Source: Pratylenchus scribneri
Lineage: Eukaryota > Nematoda > Chromadorea > Rhabditida > Pratylenchidae
NCBI GenBank assembly: GCA_030063045.1
Contig: JAQSEB010000116.1
Coordinates: 186,001 to 250,000 of the forward strand
Reading direction: 5' to 3'
DNA length: 64,000 nt
The notes under the pieces are model-generated. The model saw only the letters and a list, made by a program, of their open reading frames with translations, did no database searches and was not told the DNA's origin. The position numbers and the translations under genes are program-made. Shown piece after piece: positions 24,067-34,162 of the stretch (position 1 is the stretch's first letter; each line of letters begins with the position of its first letter).

Positions 24067-24383
24067 CTAAAAGCGACGAATGCCAATACCCAACAATTGT
24101 TGGAGGCGAGAACGTGCCAATTGAAGACGTTGCAGAATTCGTTCCAATGGGGATTGTGGAGGTGGAATATTGTTAGGTGCCTTTACTGTTCCATTGAAAT
24201 AAAGGCCAAATTCTAGACTCAATTTTTCCAAAATTTCTAAAAATAATTTTTAATGGCATTTTTCAAAGAAATGCGAAACAGACCAATTAATTTTTGTTCA
24301 TCATCGCCAATGGCAAAAATCATTGAAAAATAGATGTAGGCAAAAATGAGAAAGAAAGGAAGAATTTTGTAAAATTTTACCAT
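24067..24383 (-). CDS. Small secreted protein, 89 residues, novel
   Basis: Two exons (24383-24284 and 24236-24067) separated by a 47-base intron join in phase to give 89 residues. The first 25 residues are hydrophobic with a Lys near the start, a good signal peptide. The mature part has an acidic stretch (GDDEQK), one possible N-glycosylation site (NGT), a PPP segment and an amphipathic C-terminal helix rich in Arg, Leu and Gln that ends in GIGIRRF. There are no Cys after the signal. Without the intron the first exon frame stops early at 24237. The Arg-rich C-terminus ending in Phe might suggest a peptide precursor, but there is no internal dibasic cleavage pattern or amidation Gly. Family unknown. 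It lies 339 bases downstream of the PB1-like gene on the same strand. Confidence 0.55.
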
Positions 24384-24721
24384 TTTTTGGGTGGATAATA
24401 AAAATACTTTATTTTGAGCAATAAAACTGGTAAAAGAGATTTGCTTTTTTTTGCTATCCTTGCCTCTTCCCTTTTTTGTATTGCACATTGTTTGAATTTT
24501 TATTTTGCCCACAAATTTTTAAACAATAAAAGCTCTGCTGGGAATAATGGAGGCTTTGGGGCAAAAATGAGAGAATTAAGTTGGCTAATGAAAAATAATT
24601 GAAAAATGCATTAAAAAAATTCTCTTTTATCTATTTTTAAAAATTTCACCATATAAAATTTTTTCAATTATTTATAATTTTTTCTTTGCCATCGCTTTCA
24701 TTGAATCCATTTTTAAACATT

Positions 24722-26645
24722 TCACCAAGGTGGTCGTCCGCCAGCAGCCGTATGCCAAAATCGGCCCGATGGGATTTGGCCAATTCCTCCCCAAAGTCCG
24801 CCACCTCCGCCCCATGAGCCGCCACCCCAAAATTTGTTTGGCCCAATCCAACTTCCCCGAATGAACAATGGAAAATGTGGAGCAAATGGATGGCCACCAC
24901 AAAATGCCACAGGCCAATATGCAAATTGGGTGGGGGAAGTGCCACCAATACCAAGTGGTGGAGGCGGTGGAATGGCTGCTACATTCCCGCTTCCATAACC
25001 GATGAATGGCAATCGCTGTGGGGCTGGAGGCGAAGGCTTAATAGAAATGAGAAATGGGAACTTATTATTATATAATTATGGTTATTAGTTAAAATTGAAT
25101 TTGGTAAAAAACGCTGAATCTTCAAAGAGAACGATAGGTGGTATTGTCGAGCAGTAACTGGGCTTCCTTTTGGCCATAACTCAAAAAGGAAGTAGCCAAT
25201 TTGGGAAGGCAATATGCCATCTGAAAGCCATAACTGTACTTTAAAAAGTGACTCTCATAATCTCTTAAATATTTAGGAAATTTATAAAAGAAGCAGCTCT
25301 AATATAAAAATATGCATTATTTCACTCAAAGATATGAAAATTTCTTTTAAATGAATTTAAATCAAATATTTTAAAGCCACTTTATAGAGGAAAGTTTGAG
25401 CTTTAAAATGGCATATCGCTTTCCCAAATAACCATTCCATCATTGAGCTATAGACAAAAGACCCAGGTACTTAATTATCATCGACCAGTGAATTTGGCAC
25501 CCAAATAATTAATTTGACACTGAAATTGTTAATTAAAAGCTTAGAAGAATTGGTATGATTTGGATTGAAATTGATCAAATTTCCAGTAGCATCCCATCCC
25601 TTCCACTTACCTTTCTTTTTTTGTTGCCATCGTCTTTCTTATCCCTCCTTCTCGAAGAAATATCGGCACAAGCTTTTTGCAACAAATTCGGCTCACTCCG
25701 AGACTGATGTATGTTTCTTCCATCGTGGCCGTATCCACTCAATTCTGATGCGGCCAAATGTGGAGGCGAATTGTTGGAAAGGGTGGTGAAAACACGAATT
25801 CGCCCACTCCGTTGATGGAGTAACTCCCGCAATTGATGGTCATCGTTGAGGAGGACCTACAAAAATGTATAATAAAAAGAAATTCAAGGCAATACTTCAT
25901 GGTCGAATGCATCTTCATATGCCAAATTGCCACGGAATTCTGGCACAAGAGCATGGACTTTACGGTGAAGTAGCTTAATAAAAAGGGAATGGTGCAAATT
26001 TTTTGGTCATCATTTTAATAGTGTTTCTAACGACTTTTCTGCATCCGAATTTCGGCATTGGCCATCAGACTACTTTTAAATTAATATTTATTCGTTTCAT
26101 ATCATAGGAGATTGGATTAAAATTTAAGGGACACCAATTTATGGCCATTGACTAAAAATGTCGAATTTTATTAGATTATTTTGCTTCATCTTTTTGGACC
26201 TAATTTTTCCATCCATTTTTCTCTAATCATCACAAGCAACAATATCAGGGCTATAAAATAGTATAAAACTTGCTTATTAATTTTGATCGCATGCAAAAAT
26301 TCGATTGCAACTAAAATTCACCTCAAGCAAATTTTGATTCCCGGCCAACAACTCAGCCTCATTCAAATGAATATGATGCTTTTGGCCAAAATGATTCCAA
26401 GTGATATGGATGGATTTGCCGTTGGAATGTTTTGTATGCCGTGATCCCGAACGATGATGATGAGGCTTTTTTGGGGGAATTTTGGAGACAAAATTGATAT
26501 TGTGATTTACCAATGTGTCATCGAATTGACTTTCCTCATAATTCGTCCGATTTAGCAATGGCTTCGAAAGTGAATCGAAAATTGTTTCATGAATTCGGGC
26601 TTCATGCGGTTTATAAATTGGTTCATCAATAGCGGAAGAATGCAT
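24722..26645 (-). CDS. Orphan protein with a PB1-like domain and Gly/Trp-rich tail
   Basis: Four exons (26645-26322, 25973-25896, 25856-25611, 25036-24722) join in phase 0 throughout for 320 residues. Residues about 77-160 resemble a PB1 domain: a basic first strand (ITWNHFGQKHHIHL), a helix, then an acidic loop of the OPCA kind (YEDAFDHEVLLNDDHQL) followed by RELLHQRSGRIRVFTT. PB1 domains mediate head-to-tail pairing in kinase and polarity scaffolds. Before it is a His/Lys-rich stretch. After it come a Ser/Arg/Lys segment (SSRRRDKKDDGNKKRK), a Pro-rich part and a C-terminal tail with repeated GGG and Trp. No kinase or other catalytic domain is present. The third intron contains a family A element. 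The PB1 assignment is by eye. Confidence 0.6.
25165..25465. repeat. Fold-back family A copy in the third intron of the PB1-like gene
   Basis: The left arm TTTTGGCCATAACTCAAAAA through AAAAAGTGACTCTC and the right arm AAGCCACTTTATAGAGG to ATTGAGCTATAGACAAAAG are inverted copies flanking an AT-rich loop. Confidence 0.8.
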
Positions 26646-27568
26646 TTATATTAGCAGCAATCACTTTTGAATGAGAATTTTGATCAAACTTGTAATGTGA
26701 AAAGATTAAATCCAGATTTATTTATGTTTTTGTTATTAATGCGCAATGAAACGTGGAAAAAAAACAGCGGCGGAAATGAAAGTGAGTAGAATGTTCCCGA
26801 GGAGGAAAAGACAAGAAATTGAGAAGGGTCGACACTCGAGACAGAGGGCATTACATTGTTATTGTTTGTTGGAGAAATTGGGGAAGGAATTGAGGTTGTT
26901 TTCTTCCTTTTAGCTGCGCACTATGGCCTCCAATCATCCGATAAATTCCTCCTCAAGCTTAAAATGAGCGAATGTTCCTCTCAAACAACAAAAATACCCC
27001 TTTTACTTTTGTAAATGAATTTTTACTCTTCAACTTTTTCTATTTGATGGTTAAATGTTTGTTTTTCTTGGATTTTTAGAAATTTTTGAGATTATGGAAT
27101 AAAAAGGTCCAATTTATCATCGAAATATTGACTAAAAAAATACTTATTTTCCAATTATTATCACTTAATTATTGATTAATAATATTAAGATAATAAATTA
27201 GAAAAGCATGATATTAGCTCATTATTATCTTTAGGCTTTTTATCCAGCTAAATCCCAAATGAGCAGTTGTTTTACTACGGTGCCCAAAAATGAAAGAATT
27301 GGGAAGGAAGGGCATTTGGATGAATTTAATTAAATTATTAAAAATATATTATATGGGATATAATGTCATTTTTCCTATTCGCGAATCGCGATCGCGATTC
27401 GCCTTGCGCATTGCGTTGCGCTGCGCGAAGCTGAAAACAAAACCGTCATCCACTCGAGAGATCCAGAGATCCATGTTTTAACTTTGCCTGGTAAAACTAA
27501 GACCCTTTAAATAAGAAATAATCAATTAATATTTTTAAGATCAAATCCAAATCCAATTAATTTTTGTC
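26646..27568. promoter_or_regulatory. Divergent promoter region
   Basis: About 920 bases between the start codons of the minus-strand PB1-like gene and the plus-strand ANKRD11/12-like gene. It should hold both promoters. It includes a CG-rich island at 27380-27430, strongly unlike its surroundings, with a 22-base perfect palindrome. I see no exon. The role is inferred from position. Confidence 0.5.
27381..27402. promoter_or_regulatory. Perfect 22-base CpG palindrome
   Basis: GCGAATCGCGATCGCGATTCGC is identical to its reverse complement. It is followed by a CG-rich tail (TTGCGCATTGCGTTGCGCTG). It lies about 170 bases before the ATG of the plus-strand gene. Its position suggests a binding site for a dimeric factor, but no factor is identified. 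Confidence 0.6.
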
Positions 27569-30500
27569 ATGTCGCATCAACAAAATCAAGCAAATAACTT
27601 GGATGGCAATGGCAATATCCAACTTCACTTGAATGCGAACATCTCTAGGATGGCATATGCAACAATAGCCAGCAGCAGTCCCGTGAGAACTCAATCGCCG
27701 GCAGAAGTATTTTTTAAATGAGTTTAAATTAATTTTACTTATTTAATTAAGATGCCACGAATTTTGCAGCAGCAACCGAAACCACAATTGCAATTGGGCG
27801 ATATTTATGAATTTCATAGCAGTCCGGAAGAGGATAATTTCTCAGCGGCCCCGGGTTCTGGCTTTCTCCCACTTACAAATCCAACTGCAATTTGTTCTCA
27901 ACAAAAGAGCTCATCGGCTTCATCAATTCCAAATATTTGTATTTATTTTGAAATAAATAAATTTCAATAATTAAATTGTTCAGTGGCCACCGCATCGACC
28001 TCATGCCCTCCTCCAAAGAGGATAAAAACGGCAGTTCTGGCCAAAAAACTTTTGGCTGCCGCCGCAGTCATTGATCCAACAAAATTGCCAAAATCAGAGG
28101 ATCGGAAGAATGTTCCCGCTGAGACAATGGATGGGGAGAAGGAATTGAATAAAAATGATGGGGAAACGGCAAATTTAACCGAAGAAAGTGAAAAAGATGG
28201 TGGCGATATGATGGAAGAAATGGAAGGAACAACAATTGAAGAAGATTTACAACAAAAACAAAGAGCCAATTCAATTAGTTCCACAGCATCACAGGAACAG
28301 AAAAAGGTTTGTTTATTTCCAAAACATTTTTTGAAAATTTTCGACCTAACCCTTCCTCTTTAAAATTTAGGTCACGGGTTCAAAGCCGATAGGGGGAAGT
28401 TATTTTTTTGGGGGGGGGGGGCTTGGTACACATTTTTGCACATTTTACAATATAATTCTAGACAAATCTTTCGACCAAAAATACATTAAAATATACTCAA
28501 TAATGAAAAAAATTCTTCAGGTCCCGCCATTGCGAATTTCATTGCTAAAAACGCCAAGTGAAGAGAACGGCGAACAACCAAAACAATCATCAACGGCATC
28601 GACATCATCGCCTTGTGGGGTGGCATCGAATGTGTCGAGGAAAACCAGAGGAGGAGCAATTCGTATTAGCAGTGGCGGCGGTTTACGAAAAGTTGGTGGT
28701 GGGCACGGACATGGACATCATGAATCGAAGAAGGATAATTTGCAGCGGGTCACACGGTTAATTTATCAATTAATTTACGAATATAAATTAATATTTTTGT
28801 TTTTTAGGAGTAAAGTAAAACAAATTAATTCATCAAATGAGGCCGGCGATATTCATCAATATGGACATCATGGCCGAAAACGACGAAATCGGGGCATTGG
28901 AGCAGAGAGGGGAGGAGGAAATATTAATGAAATGGAAGAGGAAATGGCCAACAATTCTTCATCGACATTATCAATGAGGACTTTTGCACCATTTGAAGAG
29001 GAAGAGGACAACAATTCGGCAACAATGATGAATAATGCACAGATGGATGATGAAGGAATAATGGCAGCAGAAAATGGGACAATAATTCGAAGGAACAATT
29101 CCATTCTTGGCGAAGAACAACATCGAAACGGGAATGAAGAATTGCAGCAACTAAATAGTGAAATGGGCAATTCCGGAACAGTAGAAATGGAAAAACCCCC
29201 GGCAAAACCATCGGCGGCCTCAATAATGTTGAACAAAAATAGTTTGGAACAATCTTTTGGATTTGAATCAATGGTTTGAATTTTTGTGTTTATTAAATCA
29301 AAATTGGTTGATTAGATGCGAGAAAAATGGACAAAACAATACAAAGCGCATTTGGCCCATGTGATCGATAAAGTGAATATGGCCACAAAACTTGATGATG
29401 AACATCGACCGCCAAATAATGGGTCATGCCAATTTAGCAGTAGCAAATCGGAGGTAATCATTATTCGGGTAAAACCAGAGATTAGAGCATTTCTTGGCTG
29501 TATTTAGTCTAAAAATGCAATGTAGAATATGTAAAAATGTATTAAAAGTGACAACCAAATCAGAAAAAAATAACTTCCCTGGAGTGGATTCGAACCCATG
29601 ACCTAATTATGACAATAAAGGGGTTTACCCTCTGCGCCAAAAATGTTATAGTGAAAATTTTGAATAAAATCTTTATAATACCAGCCTAAAATTTTAAGAC
29701 CAAGGCTGGAATACTAAAGTTTAGTCTAATCTTAGGGAATTATTTTTTAATTAATTATTTTATTTATTTTAGCCCAAATTAATCAACAATGAATGGCCTG
29801 AACCGTTGAGAAAATTGTACACTGAACAGGAGAAAAGGCGGCAAGAATTGGCGGAAGAACATCGATTGGATCGAGAACGAATCCAATCAATGGTGCAGAG
29901 GGAAATTGTCAGATTTGAGGAGACAAATTCACAACAAAATGGCAGCGGTGGTGGCCTTTTTTCGATTGGTAAATCATTGAATTTTATTTGTTATTTTTGC
30001 CCATTTTTTAAAGTTTCATATTTACGTGACATTGAATGCTATGATCCAACACTTTTGGCCGAATCTATGAACAAAATTTCGCCAATTCATCAGCCAACAA
30101 ATCGATTCCAAAGCCAAACATTGCAACAAATTCAGCAACGTTTTGCATATTTGGCCAATACAACCAAAAATAGGCATACATTGGAAGCACAATCACTCGC
30201 CGGAAACCAGGTAAAATTTATAAATTTATTTAAATTGTAATAAAATGGAGTTCATAAAAGCCAAAATAATTATATAATGGTTTATTCCCAAACCATATAC
30301 CCATTACCTAATTGGATAGAGCTGCTGGTCAAAATTAAAGGGTATTAAACGGTTTAAAACGATTTTAGTTTAATGGTTCAAAACTAAAAATTAAAAAATG
30401 GTTAAACCTAAAACCACTTTACCGTTACAAATCTTTTCGGCACTTTCAATATTTTCTTTGACCATTTAAATATTTTCCAAATTTTTAATTAATTAATTAT

Positions 30501-30721
30501 ATTTATTTAAGAAGGCAGAATGGCAAAGAATTGCGCGTCGAATTCAACGTGAAAATGAACAACAACAATTAATGATGAAGGGCCCAATTGGAAGTGGGGC
30601 AGTGGGAAAACAACAAAAATCGACGATTTCATTCCCAGCAGATTTTTGGGCGGAATCCGCCGTAACACAAATTGCAATCCCCGAAATTCAATTTCCCTCA
30701 CAATTTAAAAAATGTTCATAA
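27569..30721 (+). CDS. Large low-complexity protein with an ANKRD11/12-like C-terminus
   Basis: Nine exons (27569-27706, 27752-27938, 27984-28306, 28521-28756, 28808-29273, 29316-29453, 29773-29968, 30014-30210, 30512-30721) join in phase for 696 residues. The first 430 or so residues are Ser-, Asn-, Glu- and Gly-rich with basic clusters (RKTRGG, GHHGRKRRNR), suggesting a disordered nuclear protein. The C-terminal third has a coiled helix (LYTEQEKRRQELAEEHRLDR) and the segment RHTLEAQSLAGNQKAEWQR. These recall the C-terminal region of the vertebrate ankyrin-repeat cofactors ANKRD11 and ANKRD12. No ankyrin repeats are visible. Two introns hold SINE-like relics and one intron holds a family C element. 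The gene may head a three-gene cluster. The orthology is suggestive, not proven. Confidence 0.7.
28355..28415 (+). repeat. tRNA-derived SINE-like relic, plus copy
   Basis: TTTAGGTCACGGGTTCAAAG contains a B-box-like segment, followed by CCGATAGGGGGAAGTTATTT and a T run, then a run of G. It matches an inverted copy near 29.6 kb in the same gene. No A box is clear in this copy. Confidence 0.4.
29572..29645 (-). repeat. tRNA-derived SINE-like relic, minus copy
   Basis: Read on the minus strand it has an A-box-like TGGCGCAGAGGG, then AGGTCATGGGTTCGAATCC as a B box, then AGGGAAGTTATTTTTTT with a polymerase III style T run. The acceptor ends do not pair, so it is a relic and not a working tRNA. Confidence 0.5.
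30273..30430. repeat. Dispersed family C copy in the last intron of the ANKRD-like gene
   Basis: TTCCCAAACCATATACCCAT, TTGGATAGAGCTGCTGGTCA, GGGTATTAAACGGTTTAAAA and TTTAATGGTTCAAAACTA follow the family C order with point differences. Confidence 0.75.
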
Positions 30722-30840
30722 ATTATTTTGAATAAAATTTTATTCAATAAAATTATTGAAATTTATTTAATAAATTTAATTAAATTTTGAATATTTTGTT
30801 AATTTTAAATTCGATAAAATTAAATCCAAAAAATAGATTT

Positions 30841-32426
30841 ATGTTTCGACGGAGTAGATTTATTAATTTACTAATTGACAAAGACCAAACGGACAAAGAA
30901 TTATTTGAATTTGCTGCAAAAAATGAAAGTAAAAAATTAAAACCTTGAATTTTAAAATAATTAAAACATTTTAAGGAATAAATTGGTACACAGTTAATTT
31001 GGACAATTTGGACCCGGAAATGCAAAAAACCTTCAAAATGTCCGAATATGATGAAGAAACGGAACAATTTTTGAACCAATCATTGGCAATAAGCAATAAT
31101 ATTTGTCTTCAGGTTTTTTTTGCAAAATTAACAAAAATATTTTCAAAAATTTAAAAAAGATTTACTATTCAGTTATGGCCACAATTTTGTCAACAATTTT
31201 AACAAAAACCAGCATAAATGGATTTTTGAACAGGTTCTCCCCATTAATAAAATTGATTTTTATTTAATTTTTTTAAGGGGTGGAATGTTCCTATTTTCCC
31301 GCTCAAATTTCCAATCCTTCCTAAACATTCCAAGCGAATGGTCTTCAATTGGCAAACATTTAATTGACATTGGCGCCGGCGATGGTGGCATTACCCGTGT
31401 TTTAGGACAATTCTACAGCAAAATTAGCGTGGTTGAAGCTTCAAAGGTTTCCAATTTAGGCCAAAAATATTATTTAGTTAAAATTTAAGGTAATGGAATG
31501 GCGATTGGCCCAACGTGGCTTTCGTGTCCTCCCATTGGATAAATGGACCCAAAGTGGCCAATATGATTTGATTTCGGCACTGAATCTTTTGGATAGACAT
31601 CAAAATCCCCGAAAATTGTTGGCCGACATTCATTCATTGGCCATGCAAAATAATTGTCCTGTCCTCATTTCGCTGGTGCTTCCAATCAGTCAATATGTGG
31701 AATTTAGACCGAGCAAAAATTTGCGGACAGGTTGGTCCTATTGATATGCCCCAATTTGTCGCCATTTTGAATAAATCCTAAAGAATTGGACTAATTTTAA
31801 TGATTTTATTATCAAATTAAAGAGCAGACTTTTGGCTATCGACGAATGATATTAATTTTATTTAAATTGATTCAGAATTGATGAAATTGTGCCAAAAAAA
31901 ACACTGAAAAATTCCCTAATCCATAGTAAAGGAGATTTTCGATGGTTTTTTGGGCATATCTTCGTCAATTCTAAACCAATTTAAATAAAATTAATATCAA
32001 ATAAATAGCCAAAAGTGTGCTCTTTAATTTGATACTAAGATCATCAAAATTTGTTATATTCTGGATGAATTATTTTAAACGGCGCCAAGTTGGTCCGTCA
32101 TCTACCTCAATTCATAAAATATTAAATTAAAAATTTTAGAGCCAATAATTGCTCCAAATTCGAATTGTGTCAGCACATTTGAAAGTCATTTGGCTTTTTT
32201 GGTCAGGGAGGTCTTCCAACCAGCCGGCTTCGAATTGATTCGATGGACCAAACTTCCATATTTATGTGAGGGCGATTTGACCAGAGTAAATTTGAGAATT
32301 ATATTTAAAAATTAATAAATTAATATTTAGGCATTTTACAAATTGGATGATGCAATTTTCCTCTTAAAAGCAGTTCAAATGCCAAAACAAAATGTTGATC
32401 AAAGAATTATTGAAATAAATATTTAA
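30841..32426 (+). CDS. METTL9: METTL9/DREV histidine methyltransferase
   Basis: Seven exons (30841-30928, 30976-31112, 31160-31233, 31278-31446, 31490-31730, 32140-32285, 32331-32426) join in phase for 316 residues. Family hallmarks are DEETEQFLNQSLAISN, KTSINGFLNRGGMFLFS, the SAM-binding IDIGAGDGG at about residues 129-137, YDLISALNLLDR, LVLPISQYVE and KLPYLCEGDL near the end. METTL9 methylates histidine side chains (pros nitrogen) in HxH-type motifs of target proteins. The length matches the family. The fifth intron (31731-32139) contains a family B element. The gene starts 119 bases after the upstream stop and ends 178 bases before the next start. Confidence 0.95.
31795..32060. repeat. Fold-back family B copy in METTL9 intron 5
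   Basis: The left arm TATCAAATTAAAGAGCAGAC, TTTTGGCTATC is mirrored by ATAGCCAAAAGTGTGCTCTT, TAATTTGATAC. Arms are about 70 bases with an AT-rich loop. This is the cleanest copy with the one at 7.4 kb. Confidence 0.85.
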
Positions 32427-32604
32427 ATTTTACATTCAATTTTTATTATTCACTTTTGCATTATTTGTTATTATTTTTTGTTGAATAATTAAAAATTAAT
32501 TAAATAATTAATTCGAATTCAATGGGTTTTTCAAAAACTTTGAAATTTCTAATTTTTATTCTAATTTTCCATTAAATTTAAATAAAATAAATAAAATTGA
32601 AGCA

Positions 32605-34060
32605 ATGGATGATTGCAAAGAACAACAATTGCAGGAATTGGAAGCTTTAAAGGTTAAAAAATTTGAGAAATTCTAATTAATATTTTAATGAATTTTTAAG
32701 TCAATGTACGCAAATGAATTAAATATTTTATGTGAGGATTATCCGGGAGTGAGCATTTCCATTGAGATTAGACCGGATTCAGTAAGTTTTTAATGGATTA
32801 AAATGAACAAAAATTCATTTAAAAATATTTGCAGACAGAATTTGAGAATATTTTTGGCAACGATTTATTCCAATTCAATGCAATCCTTCCGGCCGATTAT
32901 CCAAATATTGGCCCAGAAATTGATTTGAGTGACCTCAAAATGAGCAATGAAAGCGGTGAAAATAACAACAATGGAAAAATTAAAGATGAATGCAAAGAAT
33001 TATTGATTGGAAAAGTTGAGGAAGAATTAAAAAATGCGGTGGAAGAAAGTTTGGGAATGCCAATGCTTTTCACATTGATCAACACTTTACAGGTTAAACC
33101 ATTAAATTTAGAGATATATTATTGCCGAAAAAGCCGCATACTCAATCAATAGATCTTTATTATATTTTGGGTTGGGTTTGGCCAATTCTAACTTAGTTTT
33201 CAACCATTAAACCAAAATGGGTTTCGAACCAAAACCAGAAAGGGTTTTGAATCATTAAACCAAAATGGGTTTCGAACCAAAACCAGAATGGTTTTGAACC
33301 ATTAAACCAAAATGGGTTTCGAACCATTAAACCAGAAAGGGTTTTGAACCATTAAACCAAAATTGGTTTAAACCGTTTAATACCCTTTAATTGCTGACCA
33401 AACCATAACAAATTATATACCATTCAATGTGTCTTGACCAGCTCTATCCAATTTTGGGTATATTTGGTTTAAGAATGTAGGAATAAACCCTCATAAAATT
33501 GGAATATACATTTAATTCTTTATTTAATTTGAATTTCTTTCCCAGGATTCATTGGTTCAAGTTTGCACAAATCACGTTGATGAATTGGCCGAATTGGCAA
33601 GGAAAAAGGCAGAACAAGCGGAAAAAGAGGAAATGGCCAGATTTGAAGGTATTATTAATTCAATATTTAATTTAATTTTAATTCAAAATTTAAGGAACTC
33701 GAGTCACGGTTGAATCATTCAAAAAATGGAATGAAGCATTTTTAAAAGAAATTGCACTGAAGAAGGCAAGAGAAAATAAGGAGGTGGCATCAAGCGGCGA
33801 TCGTCTCACTGGGAAACAACTCTTTTTGGCCGATAAATCGCTGAACATTTCCGATTTACAATTTTTGAATTCCAAAGAGGATGAAAGTGGAGGACAAAAG
33901 GAGGAGGAGGCCGAGGCCGTTGAAATGATTGATCAATCACTTTTTGAGGTATTTTTTTTGTCCATATTTGATTAATTTTAGTAATTAATTAATTCAGGAT
34001 GATTTGGACATAAGTGATGACAGTGACGATGAAGATTATGTTCCGGAAGAAGAGGATTAG
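32605..34060 (+). CDS. RWDD1: RWD domain-containing protein 1 (RWDD1/DFRP2)
   Basis: Six exons (32605-32652, 32701-32781, 32835-33092, 33546-33648, 33695-33948, 33998-34060) join in phase for 268 residues. The N-terminal RWD domain (about residues 1-115) starts EQQLQELEALKSMYANEL and includes LPADYPNIGPEIDL. It has an inserted Asn/Gly/Lys stretch near residues 79-90. A Lys/Glu helical part and TVESFKKWNEAFLKE follow. The acidic tail DDLDISDDSDDEDYVPEEED is typical. RWDD1 partners the GTPase DRG2 on ribosomes. It is the third gene of the plus-strand cluster and converges on SUV3 with only about 100 bases between stops. Confidence 0.93.
33165..33490. repeat. Dispersed family C copy with internal tandem expansion
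   Basis: A reverse-orientation copy in RWDD1 intron 3. A segment like ACCATTAAACCAAAATGGGT and TTCGAACCAAAACCAGAA is repeated three to four times within it. The element then ends with GTTTAATACCCTTTAATT, CAGCTCTATCCAATTTTGGG and TTTGGTTTAAGAATGTAGG. Confidence 0.75.
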
Positions 34061-34162
34061 AAGGACAAGCATATTTCATTTTTATTTATTAATTTGTTGA
34101 TTTATTCCTAATAAAAAAAATAACAAAAAATGATAAAAATTTATGGGTAAAAACAATATCAA

